In this document: positions 10,881-22,292 of the stretch, piece after piece
Numbering within the stretch: position 1 is the first letter of the stretch
Layout of the letters: each line of letters begins with the position of its first letter
Assembly (NCBI RefSeq): GCF_003473485.1
Contig: NC_053043.1
Coordinates: forward strand, 39,904,576 to 39,968,575
Length of the DNA: 64,000 nucleotides
Source of the DNA: Medicago truncatula
Taxonomy: Eukaryota > Streptophyta > Magnoliopsida > Fabales > Fabaceae
Direction of reading: 5' to 3'
Translations under genes and position numbers: made by a program
The notes under the pieces: generated by a model
Seen by the model: only the letters and a program-made list of their open reading frames with translations
The model's database searches: none
What the model was told of the DNA's origin: nothing

Positions 10881-12351
10881 GGGTTAGACGAGTCTTCTCT
10901 AGATTGTTCACGCGTAAGACGAACTTCACAACCTTGAGGACTAACCATCTTCAAGATGTTTATACTTGAAAGACATTTGTTTACACCTAAAAATTAATAG
11001 TTTGTTAGATGAATTTTTCTAAGCCGGTTGCAGGTCATGCGAGTTCAAATACAACCAAATAAAGGAGAGTCAAATCTTTCTCAAGTATACCAAATTTCAC
11101 GAACGTCGCGGAGGCATTAGAACAACTCAAAATGTAATAGAACTTGACAAATGGATAATATACCCGTGTTCCATGTTTATAGCGTCACTAACATGAAAAA
11201 ACAAAAAGCAAGAACCCACATTATGAGGAAGTTGAGCATGTGTGGATATATGATCATCGAGAAATGCTTGAAAAAAGGGTGATGAGATCATGAGTTCTTT
11301 AAATATGTGGAAGAAAACCTATAAAAAAATATATTTTATTTGTGAATTTTAGTATCCATGGTTCAGCCACGGTTTGCTAGTTCTTAAAAATTGAGCTCAT
11401 GATGGCAGCTCACTAGCCTTGGACATTCATTTCTTATAATTTTAGTGCCATTGGATTCATTGCATAATTTGATACAATAAATTGGGATTTAATGATCACA
11501 AGTTGACCAAGGGCAATTCATGTTGGTTTTTATTGCCTCACCATTCAGATCACGTCCAAGGAAGATTAAAATAAATACAATTAATGTCATTCAAAGGTTT
11601 TGCATCAGTTTTGGAATTCATTTGGAGCAGCTTGCATCAAATTGGAAATGCAGAAATTGTGAAAGTCACATTTTGGGCAAGTAGTTCACACCTTTTGGAC
11701 TCCAGCATGTTACGTAGTAAAGTCAAATTATTAGGAACATAGTTGTTATTCTTAATATGTCATTTATTTGTTTTCTTTGAATTATTAAGTGTCATTTTCA
11801 TTTATTAGGGTCCGTTGAGTTACTTTGTGAGAACTCTATAAATCGTAAGTTTTTCTATGAAATAAAATAAGTTGAATTTTATAGAATTTTACACATATGT
11901 GTGTTGAGAGTCTTGTCTCTTGTGGTTTTGGATCAAACCATCCTTAATCTTAAATTTCTTTTCTTGTGGCGATCCTCGCATCCATCGGCTTATCATTCTT
12001 TCTTGGATTGGAAAGAGTGTGGCGCCCTTGTCTATCGATTCCATTTCTTCACTTATTTTTGAATCTTTTCACCATTTCCACCAAAAAAATATTCTAATTT
12101 GCTTCCGACGGCTCCACGACACTCATCAAAGAGGAATCAAGCCATTGTGGGGGCCAATACCTCCAACAACAGGACGAATCACGCATTACCCGCGAAAATA
12201 GCCAAGGCCAATTTCTATAGGTTGCGTCGTTTTAACCAGTAAGACTAGTGTTTTTGATGAGATCAAGAATTTACTAAGCATGTGGAAGGAAACCTATAAA
12301 AAATGTACACACAAAATACTTTATTTATTTTAATATCCACAATTTTTTTAG
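10881..12351. other. Intergenic with a direct-repeat pair and LTR-like sequence
   Basis: Two diverged direct copies of an 80-90 bp segment (GATGAGATCA...GTGGAAG.AAACCTATAAAAAA...TTTTA.TATCCA) lie at 11279-11365 and 12255-12345. Between them is sequence resembling an LTR 3' end and leader (11810-12240: GAGAACTCTATAAATC, AAATAAAATAAGTTG, then a GC-richer stretch). No gag or pol frame is present. The 93-codon frame at 11920-12201 is not convincing as a gene. Confidence 0.4.
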
Positions 12352-12580
12352 GGTTAAATATGTTTTTGGTCCCTATAAATATAGTCAATTTTATTTTTAG
12401 TCCTTATAAAAAAAAAGCGACGTGTTTAGGTTCCTATAAAAAAAATTCAGCATATTATTTTAGTCCCTGCTAACTTAATTTTTTTTTTAATTATGTTTAA
12501 ACTTTTAAATTTTTAAATGATTTTTTAGAGACCTGTTATATCACAACCTCCTTATAATTTTTTTTTTTAGTTATTGCGCA
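12352..12580. mobile_element. Left half of a Mutator-like MITE
   Basis: The sequence begins GGGTTAAATATGTTTTTGGT and carries repeated TTTTAGTCC motifs, then AACTTTTAAATTTTTAAATG. This follows the left half of the complete element at 34434-34971. The matching right terminus is absent here. Confidence 0.65.
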
Positions 12581-13121
12581 ATCTTTCTTTACATTAATAG
12601 TAATACAGCCCAAAAGACTCAAGAAATGGAATAGAACAAAAGCTAATTTTCTCTTGTCTTTACATTAATCTACTAATCACACAGGGGAGATAGAAACACA
12701 CTTGGTTGTTTCCTTATCCAAAAACTTGATGGAGGCAATGAGAGTCATTACTAAACAATATTTTGGATGCTTAATGAATTTCCTATGTACACATTAATAA
12801 AACTAAAAACTCATACATCAAGACATAATTATCTAATGCTATAAGACAATCACAATATAGCTCTCTATTTTGGATACTACAATGGATTTCTTAACAGTAT
12901 ATAATCTCTCTCACTCAACACCTAAAAAATTATTAAACGGATCACATCTATAACTTTATATCATTAAATATTTCTAACAAAATCAATTTATTATAATACA
13001 AATTATTAAATAGCACATGCAAAAAGAGACGAGAGATGGTGCTTCTATAGTTACCATTTTCTATAAACACCCTACTTTTTACTTCTACAACGATAGTGTG
13101 TATTTAGCATGTTGTTAAATA
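12581..13121. other. Intergenic, no gene seen
   Basis: AT-rich sequence without a supported frame or a repeat I can name. Confidence 0.4.
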
Positions 13122-13193
13122 CTCCCTTCGTCCCTATATGTAAGCACCCTTTTATTAGAGGAAAATTGTGCTTACATATAGGGACGGAGGGAG
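13122..13193. mobile_element. Stowaway-like (Tc1/mariner) miniature element
   Basis: A 72-bp foldback starts CTCCCTTCGTCCCTATATGT and ends CATATAGGGACGGAGGGAG, giving nearly perfect 25-bp inverted arms around a very short loop. The left flank is TA; the right flank is CA, presumably a mutated TA duplication. The CTCCCTCCGTCCC terminus is typical of plant Stowaway elements. Confidence 0.8.
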
Positions 13194-13889
13194 CAGTTGA
13201 AAGTGACACCATTGTGGACTATAAGCTAGAATCAGATACTAATTAAAATGTAAATGATATATACCAAATGTTGTGGCAATTGTGATTGGAAGTCTCACAT
13301 TGTTTGGAAAAGTAGAGGTTGAACATTTTATAAGTGAAGTGACTCATAAACTCAATCTCATAAAATTTCAGATAAAGATATGGTATTTAACTCACTTGTG
13401 ATTGTTCTTGACTCAATATAGGTGATCATCCAGACTATCCTCATGACCCAACCAAATTAATACATTCTCATCACATAAATTATTAAGTTTGATTATAAAT
13501 AAATGTGGTACACAAATTATATTTTTTTTGGAATGGGATGAACCAATAACTTGATGGAGTTCTAAATTAAACAATCAATGCAAGAGTTTTTTATTAAAAA
13601 AAAGACCATGCAAAATAATATGAAACTGATTTTAGTAAAATGTGGAAACTTAATAATAATAGGTCTGAAAGGGACAATTTTCACTATTATTCTTAAGGCA
13701 CATGATAGTTTTGTTTCTTAAACAAAAATGTTCCATATTGTCAATGATGTTTGAGGTAAGTTCCAAAGAGCTGAATCAATCAACTGCAACTCATTTTCAA
13801 TCGCCTAGGTATGTAGGAGCCGTTGTTCTTGTTCTGTTCTTTCTTTTCAATAATAATAATTTTCTTCCTATGTAAATTCTGCTACATAG
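13194..13889. other. Upstream region of the second lectin kinase
   Basis: AT-rich sequence. The last 50 or so bases before the ATG resemble the equivalent upstream bases of the minus-strand paralog. No promoter element can be assigned with confidence. Confidence 0.4.
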
Positions 13890-16274
13890 ATGGGAACCAA
13901 CTTCTTATGGTTTTTATCCTATGTTGTTGTTGGTCTTTCCATCTCCACCCTACTGATCATGTCCAAACTGTGTTTATGTGATATTCAATATATTGGCACA
14001 ATCTCACCTGGGATGGAGGGTTCTCAAGCGAATTTTATTGACGAAGGCTCGAAGTTCCTTGTCTCAAAGAATAGAAATTTTGCTTTTGGTTTTGTCACCA
14101 CCGTTAATGACACCACCAAGTTTCTATTAGTAATCGTCCACGCGGCTAGCTCCACCGTGCTTTGGACTGCTAATAGAGCACTACCAGTTTCCAATTATGA
14201 TAATTTCGAGTTTGATAAAAAAGGAAATGCCTATTTACTGAAAGATGGAACTGTGATCTGGTCTACAAACACAATTAGCAAAACAATGGAATTGCAAAAC
14301 ACTGGAAATTTGGTTTTGCTTGGTAAGGACGACAATAATACGGTAATTTGGCAAAGTTTTAGTTATCCAACTGATACTTTGATGCATTCACAGGATTTCA
14401 AAGAGGGAATGAAACTTACCAGTGAACCTAGTTCAAATAACTTGACCTATGTTCTTGAGATCAAATCTGGTGATGTTGTTCTTTCAGCTGGTTTCAAAAC
14501 TCCACAGACTTATTGGACTATGCAGAATGATAACCGTAAAATCGTTGATAAGGTCGGCCATGTTGTGGCATTTGCAAATATCAGGGACAATTCTTGGAGA
14601 TTCTATGATAACAATAGGTCTTTGTTATGGAAATTCATTTTCTCTGTTGATGCAGGTATAAATGCAAGCTGGATTGCAGTTTTGGGAAAAGATGGTGTCA
14701 TTATTTTCTCTAATCTCAACGGTGGTGGATCAAATGGTGATTCCTCAACAAGAATACCACAAGATCATTGTGATACACCAGAACCTTGTGATCCTTACAA
14801 CATTTGTGCAAATAACCGTAGGTGTAGCTGTCCTTCTGTTCTTCATCATCGTAGTTGTAAACCAGGTTTTGTCTCGCCTTGTGTTGATGATAAATCAGAA
14901 AAGTCTATTGAATTTCTGAAAGCTGATGATGGACTTAGTTACTTTGCACTTGATTTTCTTCATCCCTCTTTGAATACTGATCTGGCCGGTTGTCAAACCT
15001 CTTGTCGTGGAAATTGCTCTTGTCTTGCAATGTTCTTCCATACAAGTTCAGGGAACTGCTTCTTGTTAGATGGTGTTGGAAGTTTTCAGAAATCTGATGA
15101 TGCGGATTCTGGTTATGTTTCTTACATTAAGGTCTCAAGTCATGGAAGTGGAAGCGCCAATAAGCACATCATAATTGTTCCGGTCGTCGTTGTCATAATA
15201 ACTTTGCTTCTTCTTCTCTCTGTGGTGATTCTATATTGCAGGAAGAAGAAAAATTTACCTGCAGAGAATTCAGAAAAGACAATTTCTTGGAGAATTTAAC
15301 CGGCATGCCAATCCGTTTCCGCTATAAAGAGCTTGAAATTGCAACTAATAACTTCTCTGTGAAGCTTGGTCAAGGAGGTTTTGGATCAGTTTATAAAGGA
15401 GTTCTACCTGATGGGACTCAATTAGCTGTGAAGAAGCTAGAAGGTAATGGTCAAGGGAAGAAAGAGTTCCGAGCTGAAGTTAGCATCATCGGTAGCATTC
15501 ACCACCTTAATTTGGTAAGGCTTAAGGGATTTTGTGCAGATGGAACTCATAGACTTCTAGTTTATGATTATATGGCTAATAACTCATTGGATAAATGGAT
15601 ATTCAAGAAGAAAATAAGTGAATTTCTTTTGGATTGGGATACAAGGTTTAGTATAGCATTAGGAACAGCAAAAGGACTTGCGTATCTGCATCAAGAGTGT
15701 GACTCAAAGATTGTTCATTGTGACATGAAACCTGAAAATGTACTTCTTGATGATCATTTCATTGCCAAAGTTTCAGATTTTGGTTTAGCCAAGCTTATGA
15801 ATAGAGAGCAAAAGCCATGTTTTTACAACACTAAGAGGAACTCGTGGCTACCTCCTTGCACCCGAGTGGATAACAAACTATGCTATATCAGAGAAAAGTG
15901 ATGTATACAGCTATGGGATGGTGTTGCTAGAGATAATTGGGGGAAGGAAGAATTATGATCCTACTGAGACGTCGGAGAAATTCAATTTCCCTCGTTTTGC
16001 TTTTAAGATGATGGAAGAAGGTAAAATGAGAGATATCATTGATTCAGAGTTGAAAATAGATGATGAGAATGATGATAGGGTACATTGTGCTATAAGTGTT
16101 GCATTGTGGTGTATACAGGAAGACATGTCTATGAGACCTTCCATGACAAAAGTTGTTCAAATGTTAGAGGGTCTTTGCACTGTTCCTAAACCACCAAAAT
16201 CCTCTAATGAAGGAAACACCTCCTCTTCTTCTGATGCTTATCTATCAGCAGTTGGTCTTTCTGGCCCAAGATAG
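13890..16274 (+). pseudogene. G-type lectin receptor-like kinase SD2-5 type, frameshifted paralog
   Basis: A close paralog of the 7054-9417 kinase in the opposite orientation. Signal peptide, B-lectin, cysteine-rich and PAN regions and the membrane segment are open from 13890 to 15299. A 1-base deletion near 15275-15280 (relative to the paralog) shifts the frame just before the kinase domain and gives a stop at 15297-15299. The N-lobe and catalytic loop (LGQGGFGSVYKG, VHCDMKPEN, DFG) continue in the shifted frame at 15236-15810. A net 1-base insertion near 15810-15815 (GAGCAAAAGCC against GAAGAAAGCC), plus a 3-base insertion near 15855, restores the original frame for the C-lobe (about 15815-16274). 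The natural product would be a lectin-PAN-TM protein of about 469 residues without a kinase. Either a young pseudogene, a truncated receptor, or assembly error; two compensating indels make decay more likely than one sequencing fault. Confidence 0.85.
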
Positions 16275-16849
16275 CAATAATAGCTCTATGTATTTTTTCT
16301 TTTTGGCTTAAATCACTTTTGGTCTATATATATATTTACTGATTCATGATTTTTGTCTCCCTATTTTTAAATCCAAAAATATAGTCTCTTAGCTATAAAA
16401 ATATCAGCTTTTTATTTACAAAAAGGAACACCAATGGTTACCGGAAAACAAGACTCCTAATAATGGCGTCTGCAACTACATCAGCTATATTTAAAACTCT
16501 CTACAATATAAAAAATTGTGATGTAACCACAAAGGAAATTTAAAACCATGGCAGTGGTGCAAGCAAAACCATATTTTACCCAAACAAAGAACAACCGATA
16601 GTTGCAGGGAAAACAAGACTACATATGTATCAGTTGGTTTTAGTTAAAATTAAGTTTGAAAAAAGTGATGCACCATCCTCAAAAGAAGACGCAAGCTCAA
16701 CCGAAGAATACTAAATATGCATCATTATTATTGAATCATTAAAAGAGAAAGTTACAAAGGAGAAAATTGGAATGCTACTCTTGTCTACAAATTATAACCA
16801 AAACTAACTAACATGAACCAAAATTCAATATGCATCATCTCTTCTACTT
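16275..16849. other. 3' flank of the kinase paralog; no gene seen
   Basis: 16275-16420 is homologous to the flank of the other kinase and includes a MITE-like end (GGCTTAAATCACTTTTGGTC and TTTTTGTCTCCCTATTTTTA). The remainder is AT-rich and featureless. Confidence 0.5.
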
Positions 16850-16930
16850 TTATGTGTAAGAATGCTATACTTTGGGTTATAGATACAAGGGCCAGTGACC
16901 ACATATCTTACAAGACTAGGACATATTTCT
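16850..16930 (+). mobile_element. Ty1-copia protease-region fragment
   Basis: The plus strand reads CKNAILWVIDTRASDHISYK, close to the copia aspartic protease start WIIDSGASDHI. The active-site DTGA or DSGA is changed to DTRA, so the piece is dead. Only about 25 codons remain. Confidence 0.6.
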
Positions 16931-16989
16931 ATTTTTTTGATCAAGCAATGAATGGTATTAAAAACAGGAAAGGCCTGCACCATATGTAC

Positions 16990-17430
16990 AATGAATTACA
17001 TAGTGAATCTAGTGAAAGGTAAACCTATTTGCTTTCTATTTAACAAAGAAAGAATAAACTGTGGTGGGTCATTCCACCATTGTGATGTGCAAAGAGCCAA
17101 CCCCTGTCCGTTTTTTTGCCAAAGCGTCCGCAACCATATTCCCCTCAAGAAATGCATGAGAACATTTGTAGCCAAGCTGAGTAGCCAATTGTTCACTCTC
17201 TAACCAAACAACACTCAGATGTTGTTCTACAGCTTTCTCAATAGCAAACATCAACGCACTAAATTCAGCTTCCAGTGGTGTAGCATGGCCTATATTTTGC
17301 ACAAAGCATCCTAAAAAACCTGCCTGCCAGTCTCTGAAAACAGCACCAATGGTGCCAATAGAGGGTGAGCCATAAGAGGAGTCATCCACATTGATCTTGA
17401 TGCATCCCATCTGCATCTAACAAGAACAGC
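16990..17430 (-). mobile_element. LINE relic, RNase H domain and 3' end
   Basis: A minus-strand frame at 17069-17416 reads GCIKINVDDSSYGSPSIGTI, then GAVFRDWQAGFLGCF, ATPLEAEFSALMFAIEKA and FLEGNMVADALAKK. This is an RNase H (RVT_3-like) domain of a plant LINE. After a frameshift the tail reads WWNDPPQFILSLLNRKQIGL with PFTRF, the same tail type as the LINE at 3365-4640. The 5' part is absent. Confidence 0.8.
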
Positions 17431-17902
17431 ACAGCTGCACTAACCACAGCAGGGACCAGGCCACACAAAAAACACCAAAGCAGATCCAAAAAAGACAGCA
17501 CATTTCATCTTCTAAAATGTGCACATTCAATAAGAGGTGGTTGATTCACGGTTAACATTAGCAACACAGGGAACCAAGACAAATAAAAACAACACATATC
17601 AAATCATCTTCTAAAATGAAGTAGCTACATTCAATAGTCCATTTTTCTGAGACATGTCAAAATTTTAATCAATTTGTTGAGCAATGTTAATCAGATTATG
17701 CATAAACCCTAAACATTGTCAAGTTTTGAATAATGTCACTGGTTCAATGTGACTGAGTTTCCTGCATATGGAAGCTTGAAGGATGATGAAAATATGGTTG
17801 AAAAGAGAAGCGATTACCAGGATGGTGAAGATATGAGAAGCTTACCTGCAGAAAAGAAGCAATGGAAGAAGATAAAGCCACGGGATTTTTGTTTTGTTTT
17901 TT

Positions 17903-17998
17903 GGACCGTATCTTAATATGTGCGTGTCATCCTCGATGAGGAGGCCATGCTAATCTTCTTCGTATCGTTCCAATTTTACCTCAAAGAAACATTTGTTT
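17903..17998 (-). pseudogene. U6 snRNA-like pseudogene
   Basis: On the minus strand the core AAAATTGGAACGATAC, GAAGATTAGCATGGCC, GGATGACACGCACA and final GGTCC follow plant U6 snRNA. The essential ACAGAGA box reads ACGAAGA, the 5' stem-loop (GTCCCTTCGGGGACATC in functional U6) is replaced by unrelated sequence, and the middle has CTCCTCATCGA instead of CCCTGCGCAA. No T run follows the 3' end, so the Pol III terminator is missing. Probably non-functional. Confidence 0.8.
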
Positions 17999-18012
17999 GT
18001 GGAGTGTGCACA

Positions 18013-18056
18013 TTATATACACACTAAATATGTGGAAAGATTAAGCAATGTGGAAC
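18013..18056 (-). promoter_or_regulatory. Relic snRNA promoter (USE-like and TATA box) upstream of the U6-like copy
   Basis: On the minus strand GTTCCACATTG (18046-18056) matches 9 of 11 positions of the plant snRNA upstream sequence element RTCCCACATCG. TATATAA lies at 18013-18019, 26 bases further on, near the Pol III-type spacing. The TATA box lies only about 15-21 bases before the expected RNA start, closer than usual. It suggests the copy arose from a genomic U6 gene and not from an RNA copy. Confidence 0.5.
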
Positions 18057-18854
18057 TTCTGCGACAACTAAGAAACAACATGCACCGCAACTTACCAAAT
18101 TATTCATTTGAGCTCTTATATTTGGACGACTCTAACTTTTCAACACTCATTTAACACCTTCCCTATAAAAAACACTTACAAAACGACGGAGAAATGGAAG
18201 TAGATGCAAATCATCAAATTTAAGTTGGGGGGTGATTCAAATGGAAAAGGTGTGCTTCTAAGAGGTAACCTATAGTTTCCCCACTTAAACCTATCCTAAG
18301 GTGTGCTTAGGATCTTGAATGCATGTTATTCATTGTTGCATTTTGAATCTATAGTGTTTTGATGTAATAATGCATGGCAGCAGCTTTGTGTTTTATGGTG
18401 TTTGATTGCGATGAAACTATGCTATTGTGGTTGAATTAAGAATATGCTATTGTGGTTGAAACTATGTTAATTGTGTAATAAAGGGTATTAAAGTGCAGAA
18501 ATAACTGGTTGTAGTTATAGGGCTGGCCAGCCCAGAATCTGGACTCACGTACGTGCCCATTGCATTTCAGTTTGAAACAAAGTGCAGTCTAGCATCAATG
18601 CTCAATTTTGATAATTAATTTAAGGGGATTTGAGACCTTGTCATATTTTTCTTAAATCATTTTTTAACTAATATTTTATTTTAATCTCTTGCAACTCCTT
18701 AGAACATGTCACGATATTTTCTCGATGATTTCATGTGTATATGTAAGGTTGACTTTGTAACCATTAGGTAATAAGTACATGATTGTAATGGGTGATTGAA
18801 ATGAAACCGAATGTATGATAAGTTAATTTATCTTTAGCGCGAGGTTAATGATTT
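18057..18854. other. Intergenic, no gene seen
   Basis: AT-rich sequence without a supported gene. A short direct duplication (GCTATTGTGGTTGAA) is visible at 18420-18465. Confidence 0.4.
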
Positions 18855-18991
18855 TTTTTTTTTTTGGTCATATAATCTAGTGGATAAAGCTCACACAGAT
18901 AAATGTAGAGAAATGGGGTGTTCGGGGTTCGAAACCCGACCCCTGCATATAATATGCAATATCTCTACCAACTGAGGTAAACTGACGGGGA
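18855..18991 (-). mobile_element. tRNA-derived SINE with A tail and target-site duplication
   Basis: On the minus strand: CAGTTTACCTCAGTTGGTAG (box A), GGGTTTCGAACCCCGA (box B), then CACCCCATTTCTCTACATTT, GTGTGAGCTTTATCCACTAG and TATGACC, ending in an A run. The 9-bp duplication TAATGATTT flanks it at 18846-18854 and 18992-19000. It is the best-preserved copy of a family with other copies at 4962-5090, 33332-34103, 35088-35170 and 37058-37176. Confidence 0.85.
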
Positions 18992-19000
18992 TAATGATTT

Positions 19001-21112
19001 ATATATATATGTGATTGTTGTTTCAAAAAAAAAAAAAAGAGTGTGAATAGAATATATATATATCACATATTGCCCTTAAACTATAATAAATACCTAAACA
19101 TAAAATAATTGTCCCTAAATTAATCGGCTAAAATTATATTGAAGCGTCAACAACACAGCCAAAGCTTCTTCAAGTTTTATTGTAAAAAAAAAAAAGTTTC
19201 TTCAAGTTTCTAATGTTATTATTACAAATTATCAAAGATAATTTGACTAAGGAAAAAAAAAAAGATACTTTGACTATTACATGTTTCTTTATTCAGCATA
19301 ACATCATTCTCAATACAATAAGATGACCAACAACGGAATAATATACAATTAATTAGTTCTTATATGCTTACTAAATTATGCTAAAATTAGTTGTAAGTAG
19401 CATCTGTTTAGAGATAATCAATTAGGACCCTTGTCAGTAGTGTAGTTTGTACTTTGACAAAAGATAGTCAAGGAAGCACGTTAGTATTAATCTATTCTTG
19501 ATAAACCAAGCTACATTGTGGAATACTGGTTTTGTCTCATAGTTATTAATTATACTCCTTAATCATGATTGCAATTGCAACATTAAGGTTAAAGTTTTCA
19601 GAAGTCTCCATATCAATGTGAAATTGTGATCACATAAGCACAATTTTTCTACGGTTTATGGACTAACATGAAGAGAGAGTTCTAGTTTAAGTACTATATT
19701 TATGATTTATTCAATTTTAATACATAATTGGACCTTGACCATGACTACATTTTTACACTTGATCTAAAGTAAAGGGTATATATTTATCAAACATTTTAAT
19801 GTTAGCCGATTAATTTTTTGTGATAAAGACAACTGACAACAATTTTTCAACTATAGACGATTCATTATCCACTATCAGTTAATTTATAGTTTTTCTTTAT
19901 ACATAAAAGAAAGTTTAGATGAATTAAGTCTGAAAGTTCATTAGATCAAACAAATATAAAGACCGTTTTATAGAAATACTTATAGATTATCAAATAAATA
20001 AGTTCTCACGCTAGTAATTAACAAGTTTAATTCACGTCCTTATGAAGTATTTGTCAAGTCTTTATTTTTCTAGTGCCTTGATAGTTTATAGTTTTGGATT
20101 TTTGTTTTTGTTGGCATTAGGCAAGTTAGCCATATGAGGTAATGCACACGTTGGTGTCATTGGAATGATCAATGCTTGGTGTTTTGCAAGTTGAAACACC
20201 AAATTGTTCGAATCCATACCCTTATCCACTTTGTTTCACTTCTAAATTTTAGGCACTTAATATTTGTCTTTTTTGTAAAAAAGAGTAGGACTGAAATGTG
20301 ATACCATGGTCCATGCACTCCACCTCTATTGTGCACTTTCAATGAATGATGAACAAGTTGGATTTGTCATCATTTGTATGTATCAACCTTTAATAAGATT
20401 ATTTAAATCTCATCGTGAACTCTTTGTTGAAATTGATGATTTTTATGAGAATGTGACTCTAATTTAAAGAGAATTTAATTCATATAAATTGGTACCGTAA
20501 TTTTTTTTACATTGTTAATCAAACATGATTCGAGATGGTAAAAAATCTCATTCCATTTAAACGGAGATTCTGAATTTGAATTCAGTTTTGAGAATACACA
20601 AATAGTCTTAACAATTACTCAAAGAGAATGCATAGCTCACACATAAAAAAATAAATAACATCATACCATTAAAAAGTTTTTTAAACTAACATTGCATGAA
20701 AATTAAACTCTTTAAAAAAATTATTCATATATTAAACAATTGCCAAAAAGCATCAGAGTTACAAGAATAAAAATGATGTTAAGTTATTAAAGGACATACA
20801 AATCTTTATTTTCCTTTTTTAAGATTTAGAACTGTTGCAAATTTTGACCAACTTCACATAAAATACTTGGCAACTTTCTTAATTAAGAGATGATAAGATA
20901 AGGCTTGCCAATGGTGTATAGAACATTATGCATATAGAGATGAAAATGTAATATAGGACTATCTGGCTTTTAGCTTTATATTCTTTTCTTTCAATCAACT
21001 TCAGGAATCAAAAGGCAAAACATTGATTCAACAAACAAAAATAAGATAGAACATTGATCTCATAGTAGACTTTATAGAGGGGAAGGGGCACACATGATGG
21101 ATCTAAACCATC
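19001..21112. other. Intergenic, no gene seen
   Basis: AT-rich, no supported open frame. The only landmarks are short A and T runs at 19020-19040, 19180-19195 and 19250-19265. Confidence 0.4.
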
Positions 21113-21187
21113 TTATGTGCCGGTGCCAGTGCCAATTCCAGCATGAGGAGGAGGCACCAGAGCATGAGGAGCAAGAGGAGGAGTCAT
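21113..21187 (-). other. Small Pro/Gly-rich open frame, unknown
   Basis: An ATG at 21185-21187 on the minus strand opens a 24-codon frame beginning MTPPLAPHALVPPPHAGI, rich in Pro, Ala, His and Gly and ending in a Gly-Thr repeat before TAA. The stretch is more GC-rich than its surroundings, as coding DNA here tends to be. It could be the last exon of a decayed gene or a peptide frame. I do not recognise it. Confidence 0.25.
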
Positions 21188-21899
21188 GCTTCCAAAGCCA
21201 TTTATTGAATATGCATTGAATCAGAGTTAATTAATCAATTTGAACCAATGGGATACCTCAACAAGATGGAAAAAACAAAACAACGCCGTAAAAAGATGAC
21301 AGACAAATCAAATGTCGCATTAAGACGACGAAATCATAAAAGAAAAAACTAAAATATATTTGAAAGTTATCATTTATTTATTTGAACAAAAAGGAAAGGA
21401 CATTTTATTATCTAGAGGAGTGATTTTTGATCATAAATTGGCCCTAAATCACCCCTCATGAGTGGATGAAGAAGAAAAGGAGGGGGTGGATACAGGCATC
21501 TAGGTTTTTCTTATTATACAAAAGTTAATTTTTCTTATTACTTTAGATGATATATTAGACCACAACAGTTCTATGATTTTTTATGTTTCAGATGAAACAA
21601 TAAAATTGTACCATTTTAGTTATTTAAATATTTTTTCTTGCATTTTTTATTGTAAAAGATCCATTTATAACTACAGTACTTTAAAAATATATTTTCAATA
21701 TACTCAATACAAATTAAAAAAATATATCTATGTAGTACCAACTTTTAAATAAAAATAATAATTTTAATGCTCTTAAACAAAATGATGCTCTGAATTGTTG
21801 CTCCTCCCATCCACCTTCGGAACCACCCCAACACCATACTAAAGGTATTTGCTGGCATCTTTCCATTAAGTAATATCTCACTCTTCTACCTTGTTTTTA
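21188..21899. other. Intergenic, no gene seen
   Basis: AT-rich sequence. The 9 bases just before the next element (TTGTTTTTA, 21891-21899) are its left target-site duplication. Confidence 0.4.
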
Positions 21900-22283
21900 G
21901 GTTAAATTGCACTTTTGGTCCATTAACTATTTAGGTAGTACCGTTTTGGTCTCTTAATTAAAATTTGATTTATTTGGTCCCTTAACTTTTCTTCGTTACA
22001 GATTTTGGTCATTTTCGTTAGTTTTAATTCAAAAATGTTAGGTTTTCTTCATCTTCTTCTCCTCTTATTCATCTTCATATCATCTCCATCAATCTTCAAC
22101 AACAAGAATCTCAGAAAAATTTCAGAAGAAAATGAAGAAAACCTAACATTTTTGAATTAAAACTAACGGAAATAGCCAAAATATGTAACGGAGAGAAGTT
22201 AAGGACCAAAATAAATCAAATTTTAATTAAAGGACCAAAGTGATACTACCTAAACAGTTATGAGACAAAAATACAATTTAGCC
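21900..22283. mobile_element. Mutator-like foldback MITE with 9-bp TSD
   Basis: A 384-bp element begins GGTTAAATTGCACTTTTGGT and ends with the inverted form (reverse complement GGCTAAATTGTATTTTTG). The two arms stay complementary for about 150 bases each, so nearly the whole element can fold into one hairpin. The duplication TTGTTTTTA is exact at 21891-21899 and 22284-22292, the 9-bp size expected of Mutator-like elements. Confidence 0.85.
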
Positions 22284-22292
22284 TTGTTTTTA

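Noticed and set aside
15236-15901. A separate cytoplasmic kinase gene starting at 15236
   Set aside because: It is the kinase part of the frameshifted lectin receptor, out of phase by one base, with no start context of its own.
18880-18985. A tRNA gene on the minus strand
   Set aside because: Boxes A and B are present, but the acceptor and anticodon stems do not pair and the sequence continues into a SINE body with an A tail.
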